The position numbers and the translations under genes are program-made. Under the pieces are notes generated by a model. It saw nothing but the letters and a program-made list of their open reading frames with translations, was not told the DNA's origin and made no database searches. This document shows, in pieces, positions 44,229-59,249 of a DNA stretch of 64,000 nucleotides. Each line of letters opens with the position of its first letter. Position 1 is the stretch's first letter. Source of the DNA: Volvox africanus (taxonomy: Eukaryota > Chlorophyta > Chlorophyceae > Chlamydomonadales > Volvocaceae); NCBI GenBank assembly GCA_030268105.1, contig BSDZ01000033.1:248001-312000 (forward strand), written 5' to 3'.

Positions 44229-47200
44229 ATGGCGCCAAAGTCAGGTCATACCCGGCCTGGGCAAGGGTCCCATGGAAGCGGAAAGCCATCCCGACGGCAA
44301 GGGGGAGGCGCCTCGGACACCCGTAAGGGCGGCAAGACCGGTGTTGGCGGCGGCAGTGGAGCAGTTGAGGGCGGCGCCATGGCGACGGCCGTCATGCAAA
44401 AGAAAGCAGTCGGGGGAATCTCCCCGGGAGTGGAAGCACAAGTGCGGTTGTTGCTGCAGGTAAGGGTTCAAATAAAGGTCTCCGCCCTCATCTCCCCGGC
44501 ACTTCCCGGAGCTACAACCCAGGGGCACCTCAACACAACCCACATCCGGGACCATAACGCCAACGGTGAAAACGACCCGCTTTGAACTCCCGAACTAGCT
44601 TCAGTGCCCAGTCGTACCTAACTCCAAAATGAAAGTCACCGGGGTTGTCCAGATTTGCCGTACATGACTTACGAGGGCGGGGCGGCTCGACATTCTGTAT
44701 TATCCGCAAGCATTTTGTTCTTCTGCCGATCCTACTCGATAAAAAAGCACTGTTTCCACACGCACTGGTTTTCGCTGCGGGTTTCCTGTTTTCGCCTTTC
44801 CTTCCAATCCCCTCCACCGACGTGGCACAGGAGCTTCATCGGCAGGAGCTCTTGCACCACCACCAACACCACCAACAACAACAGCACCAACAACAACATT
44901 GCCAACAACACCAGTACCAACGTCATCAGCTGCAGCGCGGTGGCGGCGGCGACACGGATGGCCCCTCGGCGGCACCGCTGGCGGTGGCAGTGGACAATCG
45001 CACCCTAACGGCCTTCAGCGCCTTATGGGACCAGCTGCTGGCGGCGGGTTTTGGAGCAGAGCAAATTAAGCGTGTGGTTCCGGAGCTCCCCCGGGTATGT
45101 GGCGGTGATGTGGGATGTGGGTCATTTACCTACCTTCCTGGTGGCAGTGGCAGTGGCAGTGGACGTGGACGTGGCAGTGGACGTGGCAGCGGCAGTGCCG
45201 GTGGCAGTGGACGTGGCAGTGGCAGTGGCAGTGGACGTGGCAGTGGCAGTGGACGTGGAGGAATGCGAGAAAAGAGAAGCGGTGGTGCGGTCTCTCCCAT
45301 CCACCTGGTGGTGGTGATGGAGGTGCTGGTGGTGATGACAGTAATCCCATACCCCCTCTCTCATACCCTCCCTCCCTCCCTCCCTCCCTCCCTCCCTCCC
45401 TCCCTCCCTCCCTCCCTCCCTCCTGCTCGACCTCCCGCAGGCTCCGCACGCTCTTGTGGAGGTGGCCCTGGACTGGCTCTGCCTCCACCTCCCGGCTTCG
45501 GAGCTGCCACAAAAGTTCAAATCTGCCGGCAGCGGCGGCGCCGCATACGGAGCAGCTCCCGTCCGCATCCTCGCGCTGGCGCAACAACAACAACAACAGC
45601 AGCAGCAGCTGCAGCAGTCGGGTGCGCTGGCAGGGATGGCGATCCCCGGTCCCGGTGCGGAGCGGGGCCCTGAGGTCTTCCCCGCACATGCGGAGGGGCG
45701 CAGTGATGGATTGTGGGATGACTCCGGACCGAGCAGCAGCGGCAGCGGCAGCGGCAGCGGCAGCGAGGGGGAGGCAACGGAGGTAGTAGCGGAGGCGGAG
45801 GCGATGGAGGAGGACGCGGCAGGAAAGGATGAAGGGAGGACGGCAATGGCAGGGGGAGCTGACGGAGGTGGTGGCAGGGGTGGAGGTAGAAGCGGAGGCG
45901 GGGGCGGGGGTATGAAGGAGTGGATCCTGCGGTACATGGACGAGCAAGCCAGCAGCGATGATGAGGTAGGTAAGGCTTGGAGCCTTTCAAGATCAGTAAA
46001 TCGGGTTTCAAGAACTTCAGCGGTGCGTCAGTCTTCTCGGGTATTCGTCATCCTTCCCCCTCCCCCTCCCCTATCATGCCTCGTTTATTCAACTTCCCCT
46101 TCCCCCTCCTCCCCCCCCCCTTTTACACACTTTTACGCGGCACTGTTTCGCCGCCAGCAGCAGCAAAAAGGCCAATAGTACGCTTCATTCCGGTTTCCAC
46201 TGCCTTGGTTCCTGTTTCTATTCGCGGTGGCCCTTGGCGGCTACATACCTAGTTAAGTTCAAACGTTTTTCACCTTGCCTGCTTTGGACTGACGAGGGCA
46301 GTCGGCATCTTCCGAACATCATGTCACGGTGGTTGGTCAAATTGTACTTAACATCAGCGTCGTCTCGGCAGCGGCAGTGTCAGGTTGCTCGTGTATTCGT
46401 CTCTCCCCCGCCCCTCCACTCAGGGTCGTGCCCCAGAGCGACAAGCGCCTCCTTGCTCCTCCGTTGCGGATTTCGAGTGGGAGATGTGGGGGGATCCGAG
46501 GGAGGTGGCTCGTCGCCGGGCGGAGCGAGCGCGCTCCCGCTTGCCCATCGAGGAGCGGCGGAGGCAGCTGGCGGAGGAGTGGGGGCAGGCTAAAGAGGCG
46601 GCTGCGAGGGCCAAGGCCACGGGTGGGTGGGTGGGTGGGCGTCGGGGAGCGTGGGGATGAGGTGTAGGCATGGGGTATGGGAAATGGGTGGGGTGGTAGG
46701 GAGGGAATGAGGAAAAGGGAGGGAGGGAAAGGGAGGGAAAGGGAGGGAGGGAGGGAGGGAAAGGGAGGGCGGGAGGGAGGGAGAGGGAGGGATGCAGAGG
46801 GAGGGCGGGAGGGAGGGAGGGAAGGAGGGAGGGAGGGAGGGAGGGAGGGAGAGGGAGGGAGGGAGCGGGAGGGAGGGAGAGGGAGGGAGGGAGAGGGAGG
46901 GAGGGAGGGAGGGTGAGAAACAGTACGAAAGATAAGACAAAAGTAGTACAGACGGAGTTACACGGTGCGCCCACGGGGCAGGACACCGCGCACGAGAGGC
47001 CCACCAGGCCCAAGTGCAAAGTCCCTCGATCTGGGTCACACGGGGCAGGACACCGCGCACGAGAGGCCCACCAGGCCCAAGTGCAAAGTCCCTCGATCTG
47101 GGTCACACGGGGCAGGACACCGCGCACGAGAGGCCCACCAGGCCCAAGTGCAAAGTCCCTCGATCTGGGTCACACGGGGCAGGACACCGCGCACGAGAGG

Positions 47201-50200
47201 CCCACCAGGCCCAAGTGCAAAGTCCCTCGATCTGGGTCACACGGGGCAGGACACCGCGCACGAGAGGCCCACCAGGCCCAAGTGCAAAGTCCCTCGATCT
47301 GGGTCACACGGGGCAGGACACCGCGCACGAGAGGCCCACCAGGCCCAAGTGCAAAGTCCCTCGATCTGGGTCACACGGGGCAGGACACCGCGCACGAGAG
47401 GCCCACCAGGCCCAAGTGCAAAGTCCCTCGATCTGGGTCACACGGGGCAGGACACCGCGCACGAGAGGCCCACCAGGCCCAAGTGCAAAGTCCCTCGATC
47501 TGGGTCACACGGGGCAGGAGAGAGGGGACATTGTTTCAGTCTTCTGTTGCCATCTGATGACATTACGTGAAGCAGGGCTCATTGTGTTTTGCCTTGTATA
47601 AATGAGTGGGTGGGTGCGTGGGGTGCTCGCTTTACAACAGTGATTTGTCCCCAAAAAGCTTCTCTCTCTTTCCCCCCCTTCTCGTTTTGGCACCTTCAAG
47701 CGCTCTGGCATTCGAATCGTTAATCACCACCACCTCCCATCGTTCCTTCTGGTGCTGCCGCGCCTTCATCCCTAGGGGATAAGGCCCGCCAAAAGGACGC
47801 GGGCCTCATGATCCGCGATCTCAAGCAGGAGATGGCGACTCTGGGCGTGACTGAGCAGCAGCTAGACCAGGTCTTGGGAGGCCCGCCTGGAGGAACAGTG
47901 GTGGCGGCGGCAACGGCCGCCGCGGGCAAGGCGGCGCAGCAGCGGCCTGGCAGCGCTGCTGTAGCGGTGGCGGCGGCGGCTGCAGGCAAGGACAAGAGCG
48001 GCAGGCAGGGACAAGGAAAGGCGCAGGCGGGTGTCAACGCTAGTAAGGACAAGGAAGAGAAGGAGAAGGACAAGGGCGGCAAGGGTCCGTCCAAGGGCGG
48101 CAAGGACAAGGGCGGCAAGGACAAGGAGAAGGAGAAGGAGAAGGAGAGGGGCAAGGGCAAGGAGAGGGGCGGCAAGGACAAGGACGGCGGGCAAGGAAAG
48201 GAGAAGGGCAAGCGCAAAGGGAAAGGTGAGGGGGCAGGAAGGAGACAGCGCTGGCATTGGCCACCACCATCACCATCACCACCACCACCACGATCGCCAA
48301 CGTTGGGAGTTCGGCTTGTGCGGGCAGGAGGGGATCAGGGTGATGGGGTGTCTGAACGGGGCGCCTGTCGTTGGGAAGATCGGGTGCGGATTGGGCGCCG
48401 TAGCACCTCGTGGGGTAATGAAGCCGCAATGACACGACGTGGTGTGCCGTGCCGTGACATACCCTGCTGTGGCATAGCATGGCATAGCATGGCGTGCTAT
48501 GTTGTGCCCTGGGGTGGCGTAGCATGGCATGGCGTGGCGAACAGCTGTTTGCCCTCACCCCTCACCCGTTTCCTCGTCTTCATACATCCCACATCTCACA
48601 TCCCACATCTCACATCCCAGCCGACGACCACACCCCCTCATCTCTGGCACACAGGACGCCGTGCAGCTTCCCCACCTCCTCCGCCCTCCTCTTCTTCCGA
48701 GCCCGACTCCGAAGTGGAGGCAGAGACAGAGACAGAGGCCACCGCGACTGCCACTGCCTCAGCTGCAACCGGCACCGCCGCTGGCGTCAGTCAGCACCGC
48801 GGCGGCTCCGAAACCGAAGATGATGTGGTTCCGGACAGCTGGGAGGAACGTGATCCAGGCCCAGGGATCGAACCCGCCGCCGCCGCCGCCCCCGCCGCCG
48901 CCGCCGTGATCGCCGCCGCTGGAGACGGACACAGAGAGGGATCAGCGAATGGTGGCGAGATCTGTTCCGTAGAGGGCACGGTGCCGCCTGGGTACCAACA
49001 GGTTGGCGGCGCCGGCGGTGAAGCGGATGGTGCTGCTGTGGCGGTCGCTACTGACGGCGGCGTCAGCGTCAGCGTCAGCCTCAGCGGCGGCAAGGATGCA
49101 AGGACCTCGGCGGAGGCAACGGAGGCGGCGGAGCCCTTGTCGCTTGATTTGTCCGTCGATGTTGGAGAGGTGAGACCTGCATGGCTGAGGTGAGACCTGT
49201 GCGCACGTGGTTGACGAAAAGACTTTCTTTTTGTAGGGAATAGAAGGTTGTATCCGATTGATCGCTGCATTTAAGCAAAGAAAGTTAGGAAGAGTATGAG
49301 GTATCCATATCCTGAGCTGTTCCAGACCTGTACTGTTCCAGGCCCCCCCTTTCATTCGCTTGAAAGTTGATTAAATCTATCTAAAGAATTTCAGTGGGGC
49401 CCTATGCCCTGGTCTAGCTGTCGGTCTCATTCGCTCTCAAGTCCCTCTCTCACACACACATTACTTGCACTCTCACAACTTAACTCTCATCATCCGTTTT
49501 TCAGCGGAAAAAAGCGGGAGGGGAAATATAACCGGTGTGATTCACAGGGGCTTTCGCCGCTTAACACACACACGCAAGATGTGGTGGCGGCGGACGAGGA
49601 GGAGGAGGAGAACGCCGGGAAGGTTACCACCGCTGCCCCCTTGATGAAGGCTGCCGCCGACGGCGACGCGGGCTACAGCTTTCCTGGCCTCTTTGATGAC
49701 GACGGCACCGACGCTCAGGAGTCTTCAACGCCTGCCACGGCGGCGCCACCGTCGGCGCTGCTTCGCGCCGCGATGGAGGCACCGGGGCCGTTGGGCGAGT
49801 ACGGCAGCAGCGGGGCAGGTGGCAAAGCCGGCGGCGGCAAGGCCGTAAGTAAACGCAGCGCTGCCGCTGGGAAGACATCGGCAGCTCCTGTGCCAGTGGT
49901 GAGCCTCAACGCACCTTCTTTCCCCCTATCTTTTAAAATTCACAATTAAAATTTTTAATAATATGATTTGGTTTAGTTTATTAGTTAAATTAATGTTTTT
50001 ATTCTGTTTGACCCTCCCCCTTTACAGCTTTGCCCTTCAGCTGCAGATTGCGTCTCCTCCCCCATTACCTTACAACCTTCATTGTAAGGAAACGTTTTCC
50101 CAAGGTAACGGTGAGAGCCCATTTTAAAATGTGCCACGCTTTTTTTTCTGCCCCCGTGCCTCCCCCCTTCCCGCAGGATGCCCCCAAGCCCCCTCGCGCC

Positions 50201-53200
50201 CTCCTCTCTCAGCTCTGCCAAAAGCTGGCCTGGTCTCAACCCCGCTTCGAGCGACTGACGGCAGCGGCGGCAGGAAGTGACGGCAGCGGCGGCTTTCGTT
50301 ACAATGTCGTACTTGACTTGGGGCCTGCGAGGTGAGGACGAACGTGATGGTGATTTTTCTGTCTGTCTATCTGTCTGTCCGTCTATTTCCCTGTCTGCCT
50401 GTGCGTGTCGCCACGCCTTGTGTTTTTTTGTCGAGACAGTTTCAATGTAAAGAAAGGAGAATTGGGTGCCATATTTCGGAAATGGATGGCGCTTGTTTTC
50501 GGTGTTGCACAAGGACTTGGTGGTCCGCCAAGGGCTGTCTGCGGTGTACTCCTCACCTTTCCCTGCCAACCCGCTCATGGACCTCCTCCCGGGGGGGTGT
50601 TCGATCTTCCCGCACCAACTCAGGGGCCTGGCTAAGAAGCGAAATCTGTACGGTATACGGGTGTACGGTGTGCCGCCAGCGAGGGTGCAGCAGCAGCCTG
50701 ACGGCGGTCCGCCCATCCTGCCGACTTGGCCTGACCCGTCGACGGCACAGGACGCCGCTGCGGCACGTGCGCTGTACGAGGTAGCACCGGCGTTACAGCT
50801 CCAGCAGTCCATGTTCCAGTCCTTGGCGCCGCAGTGGCGGCAGCTGTGGCTGGAATGGGAGGCGGCTGACGGCTCGGCGGCGGCCGCTGCCGCCGCCGGT
50901 GCCGCCGGTGCCGCCGCGGAAGCGGCAGGCACGGCAGCGGCGGCAGCGAAGCAGGCGGAGGAGGAAAAGCTGCAGATGCTGCGAGAACTGCTTTCCCAGC
51001 CGCCGCCGCCACCGCCGCCGCTGGCACTGCCGCTGGCGCGCCTGACGAACGTCGCCACAGCGGCCGCTGTGGCCATAGCGGAGCCGCCGCAGCAGCCGCC
51101 AGCTGCTACATCTGCAGCGGCGCCGCCGCCTCCTGTTGCCGTACAGGAAATGGATAGTGTGGAGGGTCAGGAGCTCCCTGAGGAAGACGTGGAGGTAGAG
51201 GACGGTGAGGGTGAAGAGGAGGGCTCCGATACCCTCGCCGAACCCATGAATCACCATGATGGAGATGCGGTCGAGCAGGAGGAATGGGAGGATATGGTAG
51301 CGATTGGCGAACCTGCGCAGGAGCAGGCGCAGGAGGGTGTGGTTTCGGAGCAAGCATCCGGGGAAGCGGTGGCAGCAGCGCCGGCGGCAGCGGGCGACGG
51401 TGACGGTGACAGCAATGCGGAGCCTCATTCGCAGGTGGTGTACGGACCGGCACATGGGAATTGTACGGCAATGGAGATGTTAAGTCACGCACGTACCGGG
51501 GTAATGTTATCATATTCATAATCAATAACAATTATAATATAACAATATTATGCTTATTTATTTATCCTTATATCACTATTATTATGATTGGGATGATACA
51601 CCCCAGCCCAGCCCTCCCCACCCGGCGTCCATCTCTTCAAGTCGCTTCTTCTGTCCCCGCGCGAACACCGCCGCCTCCTGTCTCCCCAACAGGCGCGTCG
51701 CGGAGCGGACGCCGAGTCCGCCGCCAGCACCTCCTTGCGGGCCGCCCTGGAGCGATGGGCGGGCAGTCCCGCGGGTCGCGCCATGGCAGCTGCCCGCGCG
51801 GCGCTACCTATTGCGGCCGTTCGCGGGGAGTTGTTGGAGGCCTTACGGCAGGGCGACGTCGTGGTCGTTAGCGGTGCGTGCATACGCGGGCTGGCTGTTG
51901 CCTTGACCTCATGAGGTACATTGCACATGACCGGCTTGTATCTCGCAACAACAAAACATCGCGTTCCTCCCCCCTTTCCGCTCCACGCCGGCGGCCACCC
52001 GCGCAGGTGACACCGGCTGCGGGAAGACCACTCAGGTGGGCACTGGGCAACGACCCGCGGGTCACCAGAGTAGGGGGAGACCGGGACACAGTGTGGCGGG
52101 GTTGGGAAGGACAAGGTACTGTCTGCCGCAGATGTGTATGAAGTGGTCGTCGGGTCGGGTGATGAGTCGGGTGATGGGTGGGGAGAGCCCAGGAAAGTTC
52201 CCCTCATCCCCTGGAGCTTACAGTTCAGCCCCGACAAGCCTTTCCGTTCACCCAAACCGAGACGCCCTCGCCGAAAGCCCCTCCTTTAACAGTCCCAAAG
52301 CTGATCTGCAGCACCCTCACCCAACCAGTAGTGTACCCCTGACTTTGTCTTGGCGATACCACGCTGCCTCATCGCAATCCAAGCGGCAAAACACCGCGTA
52401 CGACAACCGTTAGGGAGTTTTAATGCGACAGCTAGGCGGGAAACCAGGCAGGCCTAGGCCGGCTCTCTCTTTTGGCATCCAATGGATGGAACACCCTTGC
52501 GGTTGTCCGGCAGTTTGTCCGGCGTAATAAATTAAAGTTTGGACTTGGAAAAATGTACTCCGGAATCTGTACGACTGATCTTCGTGAATTCTGGCCTCTG
52601 CCGTTGTGGACGTGGCGCCAATCCGTTTTCGGTGCGCTATACACGCGCACAAGCTGCTGCGGCCACGACGTGCAATCTAGCGAGGGTCGTACGGTACGGA
52701 ATGGCTGATCTTAGGTCAGCAACCTTTTGGGTTTTGGCTCTTGGTCCCGGGGTCCAGTATTGCAGTGACACGGTTTGCAATTCCCCCTCTCTCCCCCGCT
52801 CCCTACCCCGCTCCCCACGCGCCCTCTGGTACGGCAATCCCCTCCCCCTGGTCCGGTATTAGATGTTTTATTAAAGTATTTTGAGTAGCGCACCCTAAGC
52901 TACGTAGCGTGCCGTTTTGACTTGCACAGATCTTGTCATGACACAAGGAAGTGTGTTTCCTCTCCTCTCCCTCCCATCATAACCCCTCCCCCTTCTCGGC
53001 ACTCCTCTCCTCCTCCTCGTCCATCATCACCTCACCAAATCCTGACAGTCAGGAGATTCTATGCCACCACCACCACCCTCACCACCCCCATCGCCCCCCA
53101 CCCCTTCACCACCCCCATCGCCACGAATCTCCCCACCCCCACCCCCACCTCCACCATCGCCACGAATATCCCGTTTGACCCTCACGATTAGTCCTCGTTT

Positions 53201-53274
53201 CTCCAGTAGGAGTATCAGCATCAGGTTCGTTTCATTCGACTTCCCCCCCAACCCCCCACCCTCACCCTCACCCC

Positions 53275-53307
<33 letters not shown>

Positions 53308-56300
53308 CCCCACCCCCACCCCCACCCCCACCCTCACCACCCTCACTTCCGCCCTCACCACCCTCACTTCCGGCCTCTATGTGGGAGCCCCTCGCGATTC
53401 CTTCCGCTCTTTACGGGTCACGTGGATGATGCTCTCCTCTTCACCCTCCCGCCACATCCGTTTAAGGTCTCGCTCTCCCCTCTTCCTCCCGGTCGCACAC
53501 GACCCATACGTGGCCCTCTCATTCCAGCCACATGTGGGTCGGGTGCGACTGCGAGCAGAGCCCTACGGCGTGAGACTCACACCTGCCTCGTGCACCCGCA
53601 ACACACTCCTGCAGCCGCGAACGCATGAGGGGTTGCGATATTTGGGCGGTGGGGAGGGAGCGACCGGGAGGGACACTTCTGTGTTTGTGTTTGTGTTTTT
53701 GTGTGTATGTGTGCGTGTGTGTTGACGAGCAGGAAAGCAGGGAGATCAGAACTGCGAAGGGGCTCACCGACGCTGCGGTCCAAAGCCAAACCCTAAGACC
53801 CAAAACCCATGATCCACCTTCTTGACAGCAGACGCAGGAGTTGGGGAAAAATACACACACACAACCGGCTTGTGCCCTAGAGGTGTCCTCCAGGACCCAA
53901 GATACTGGGTAGGACGTCAGGAGTTCCTAAATGGTGATGATGGAGGTGGGTTGGGGGTGGAAGCCTTTAAAGCTGAGCCGTCTTTTAACCCTTTGAACCC
54001 GATCCGGAAGGATAAAGGGTGATATGTGGATAGGAGATCGCACACCTCCATGGCTCTCGCCTCGCAAGCCTCCACTTCGCTGGGGTCGCGGCCTATAGGC
54101 AGACAAGATGGGGACGGGAAATTGGCATGGTCAGGTGGATGCAAAAGAGCTTTCTGGGGTTATGGTAGTAAAGTTATGCGCACCAGGCTGGAACGGTAGC
54201 CATCGATGCCACATTGGACCCCGGCAAACCTCGATGGCTTTTAGCACACATGAAGCCCTGCGATGAGAAAGTGTTCAACTTGATCGGATTGCTGGGGTGC
54301 GTTCTTGACCTTGCGTGCTGGGATGCTGCTGCGTGCCTTGCGCCATCCAGGCAGTTCTTGATGACCTCGACTTCGCAATCCCGAATATGTTTTCGTCGTT
54401 CTGCCTCCGAATGAAATACCTGAATTGTTTTTAGTATCGTGCAATGTCCTAAGTAGATGTTTACTTAAATTTGGCGAGTCAGAGCATGAGTCAGAATTCC
54501 AAAGTTTGAGCCCACCCTGCATTTCCTGCCATCAATTATTTTGGTTTCGCGGATGGGTGGTAATGGCGGATCGTGAAAGATCACGCCTAGGTCTTTTAGC
54601 TGCTGATCAGATAGATTTGGGCTGTCCATGATGTTGAGACCTCATATGCATGGATACCACGCGATGAAACCGTTTAATTATAACGACCCATTTGGAGTCG
54701 TATTTTATCCTCCAGAGTGCAACTATGAAAAAGAGACAGCCGTATAGCGGAAACGATGGTTGACCAACCGAAACCGTTCCAGAACGCCTCCTGTATGAAC
54801 CAACTTACCAATCCATTCCCGTTCTTGTCTTGGACCTTGGAATACCCAATCATAAAAATTATCTGTCTCAGAGACATGTGATATATTTCTTTTGTTTGTT
54901 TGTTCCCGACATTCTTTCTGGATGCTCATCCATACTTCTATCCCATCTCCCTTCACTTCCTCCTCTACTCAACCACGCGCGCATACCTTTCCTTCAACGA
55001 ACGCACACTTTGGCGTCCTTGACCCCCCCTTCCCGATTCACTTCTCGAAAAACACAAACACACATACACGCATTCCTTTCCAAATCCCGCCAGGTTCCCC
55101 AATACCTCTTGGAGGATGCCATCTTCTCCGGCGCCGGCGGCCGCACCCACGTGGTGGTGACTCAGCCACGCCGCATCGCCGCGATCAGTGTAGCGGAGCG
55201 AGTGGCGGAAGAGCGGGGGGAGCCGCCCCCCGGCAGCCCCGGCCCCGGCTCCACCACTGGATATCACGTGCGGCTCGGGGCGGCCGTGACGCGGCATACA
55301 CGTCTCACTTTTTGCACGACAGGTGGGTTGTGAAGGAAGCAAACGAACAGTGACGAGCAGCAGATTGCGCGATGGTGGGGAGCGGGGAGTGCGGTATGGG
55401 GAGTGGGGGCTTATGAAGGAAAACCGCTGTAGACGCTGCTGTAACCCTAAGCGTGACTGTTATCGCGATGTTGGAGGATGACGTAAATAGTCGCTCCATT
55501 CAAGGAGGGAAAGGGGGAAACAACGGAAATCTCAATCAGATGCCGCCGCCGCTCCGCATCCAATTTCCCATCGGCCCACTCCGTTGACCGTTGGACACTC
55601 CGTTGACCGTTGGCCAGGCATCCTCCTTCGCCGCCTGGCCGGTGACCCCTCCCTCCGGGGGGTCACCCACGTGGTGGTGGACGAGGTGCACGAGCGCTCG
55701 CTGCAGTCCGACTTCCTGATCGCACTGTTGAGGGACCTGCTGGTCACGCGCAGGATGCAGCTCCAAGCAGCGGAAGCCCAAGAAGCAGCCGCCCCCGGTG
55801 CCGCCCATTCCGATGGCAACGGTGCCGCCGCCGCCACCGCCGCCGCCGTGCCCTTCGGACAGCATTCATCAGTGCTCAAAGTGGTGCTGATGAGCGCTAC
55901 TTTGGATGCAAAGCTGTTCGCCAACTACTTTGGGGGATGTCCTGGTACGGAGTACGGGGTACGGCACCGGAGTACGAGCGTTGTACGTAACTATGTAGAT
56001 GTCGCTGGTATCTGAGAGGCTACTTAGGTTTTACAAGGGGGTTGAGAGGTGGATTTATTCTGTTTGCTCGGGCGGACTTGAGAATGGCAATTGGAGGGAT
56101 GAGGCAATGAGAGGTGTGTTGGGGGAAGATGGAGAAGGTGGCGGAGCAGGGTAACGGAAAGTGGGCTCTGGGGCGCAAGGAGGAGGGGAGGGTTAGCAAG
56201 GCGGGGCAGGGCTCAAGACATCAGCATCAAGTGGAGGCGATGAACGCGTATTGTGGGGTTTTCTCACGGTATCGTGTCTATCCGTACGTTATCCCGAAGA

Positions 56301-59158
56301 AAGGCCCACATAAGGCCCACATAGGTTCAACCTGAAGGCGGGGAACTTCCCTTCCTCCCCCCCTTCCCTTCCCCGAGCGGCCCCACATCCCCACGTGCCA
56401 ATCGGAAATCTCGCCCCTTTCAGTTCGTTACTTTGTTAAGTCCCGTACTTCCGCACACCCGTTCCAACGGTTCAACCGCCCCGCAGTCCTGCAGGCTGCC
56501 GGCCGTACTTTCCCCGTCAGCCGACTGTTCTTAGAAGATGTCTACGAGGCCACCGGCTACCGATTGGCGTCTGATGCCCCCGTGGCGTTACGGCGTCATG
56601 GTCCGGGGGTTGCGCATGTGTATGCGCAGCGGCTGGCGGGGGGAAGCAGGTGAGGGAAGGGGGGTACGAGCAACAACGGATAACGGACCAAGGCACAGGC
56701 ACCCGCCAGGGAGAGGGAAGGGAATATATGGTTGTGGATATGGCTTCGGGGGAAGGTTATTTTATATATATAGTTAGTTGTACCGTTGGAGGTTGGAAAC
56801 CAATAACCGACACCAAATCGGGGGCGTAAGGGTTCAGTAAGGGTTCAGGGAAATAGGGCCGTGGTGTGAATGCGTTGTGCAATGACCCCTCGCACCCCTT
56901 GCCGTACCATGCCGTACTGGTTTTCCAACTAATTCCTGCAGAGGCCAACGTGACCTGGTGGCTAAGGGTTTCGGAGATGACGAAGCGCTAGCCGCACCCC
57001 TCAATCCCGAGTACGACCCCGACCTGTACGTCAATTTGCCGTTGCACGTACGGCGCAACTTGGCAAGATTGGACGAGCACCGTATAGATTATGACTTGCT
57101 GGAGGCACTGCTGTCGTACATCGACGCTACGACGGAGCCGGGTGCGGTGCTGGTGTTCCTGCCAGGTTAGTACGGCATTTTGTACGACGTGGGGTGCAGT
57201 GGTACGACACGCAAATCTCATGTTTCATTCAAAATTTTCACAATTGCGAAGAAGTGTAAGGAAGAAGATCAGGGAGCTGTCCGCAGGAACGTCGGCGTCT
57301 GAAGTCTTTTGTCGGGTTTTACCGCTGGCGCAGATCAAGTATCGGCGCCGCAGCCTCTGACAAAGCGGTCAATTCCGAAAAACCAACTCCTAACTATTAC
57401 CCCCTTGACGGTGCAACCAAATGAAAAAACGACCAACCGATTAACCAATCCTCACGCACCACCGCCGGGGGGCCTGCCAGGCATCGGCGAGATCAACCAC
57501 CTGTACGACCGCCTAACCGCACAGCGAGCCTACACGGGTCTCCGTGGCGGCGGCCCCGCCGTTTCTAGCTACAGCAGCGCGCGCTGCGTCGTACTCCCTT
57601 TGCACAGTGCCGTACCGCCGGCGGGTCAGCGAGCCGCGCTCCGTCCTCCCGCGCCCGGGCTGCGCAAAGTGGTTTTGGCGACCAACATCGCGGAGACGTC
57701 TTTGACCATTGAAGATGTGGTGGCTGTTGTGGATACGGGGCGACACAAGGAACGAAGGTGGTTTGCTTTGTTGATGGATTAGTTCGTTGGTTAGTTGCGA
57801 TCAGGTGGTTGCTAAATAACGGTCTTATGTTGTGTGTAAAGGAGATTAACATAACGCATAACGTGAGCATTGTACCATATATCCGTAATGGTTAACAAGC
57901 CGCTGGGGTGGTCAGGTGGTTGAGTCGGTTAGGATAAAAAGTTACCCGATTTTGGGCAGTTAGGAGCAAGCGGAGGTTTACCCAGTTCCCTCTCCCTCCC
58001 TCCCGAATCGTGTACGTCACGGCCGTAAAAGGGGACTTCTCACCGGATATCCCCTCGTACAGCCTCCTGTCCTTGCTGTGCACGCTCTTTACGGCATACA
58101 CACGCCGTACGTACACACGTGTATAACATGTACGGCATCCCGTCCTGGTGATATCCATCAACTGACCCCACCTGTCCCTTTCCCGTATCCCCAACCAACC
58201 CCTTCGCCTTCACCTTCTCCCGCGCAGATTCAATCCGGCGCGCTCCATGTCCATGTTGGTGGAGGATTGGGTGAGCGCAGCAAGCGCGCAGCAGCGAGCT
58301 GGACGAGCTGGACGTGTACGACCTGGTGTGTCGTACGCGACATACACACGGGCACGATTTGAGAGCGGGTTACGGCGGTACGGCGCCCCCGAGATCACCC
58401 GAGTGCCCCTGGAGGAATTAGTGCTGCAGGTGATCCCTACCTGGGCTGGGCTGGGGTGGCCTGGGGTGGGGGTTCAAATCTATCGTCTCACTTTGCCTCC
58501 CAACATCCCCCATCATACGGAGCATAAAACCAACAGTCTTCCCCGCATCCTCTCGTCTCCCGGGGCTCCCTCTTCCCGTGTCATGGTGTGTTTTACCTAC
58601 CCACCTTCCACCCTCCTCCTGCAGATTCTCCTGATGGGGTTGGGCCCCGTATCCGACTTCCTCTCCCAAGTGCTCGAGCCTCCTCAGCCCAGAGCCGTCA
58701 CCATAGCTCTCGAAGTCCTCCGTCAGGTGGGGGCGCTGGAGACCGCACCCCCGGCTGCTGCAACGGCTATTGCTGCAGTTGCGTCGGGTGGAGTTACTGC
58801 CGTACACAACAGTGCGGCCGCCGGGGGCGCCACGGGTGCAGCTGGCGGCGTTCCCCCCGCTACCGCCGGCGTTCAGCCCTCGATCGGCCCCCCTCGTGAG
58901 GTCCTGAGTCCATTGGGTCGGCAGTTGGCGTTGCTTCCGGTGGCCCCCCGGCTCGGCAAGCTGCTGGTGGTGGGGGCGCTGCTGGGGTGCCTGGCGCCCG
59001 CCATCACCATCGCCGCGACCATGAGCCACAAGTGGGTGTGCATGTGGCTGTGTATGTGTATTCGTGTATTTGTATGTGTATTCGTGTATGTGTATGTGTA
59101 TTCGTGTATGTGTATGTGTATGTGGCTGTGGCTGTGTGTATTTGTATTTGTATTTGTA

Positions 59159-59249
<91 letters not shown>

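Noticed and set aside
45122..45947. Two long minus-strand frames opposite DHX29 exons 2-3
   Set aside because: They are shadows of GC-rich coding sequence and simple repeats. The plus strand has the conserved [10 protein letters not shown] motif and consistent splicing.
46974..47520. Regular repeat considered as a CRISPR array
   Set aside because: The 67-bp units abut directly with no unique spacers, and the context is an intron of a nuclear gene.
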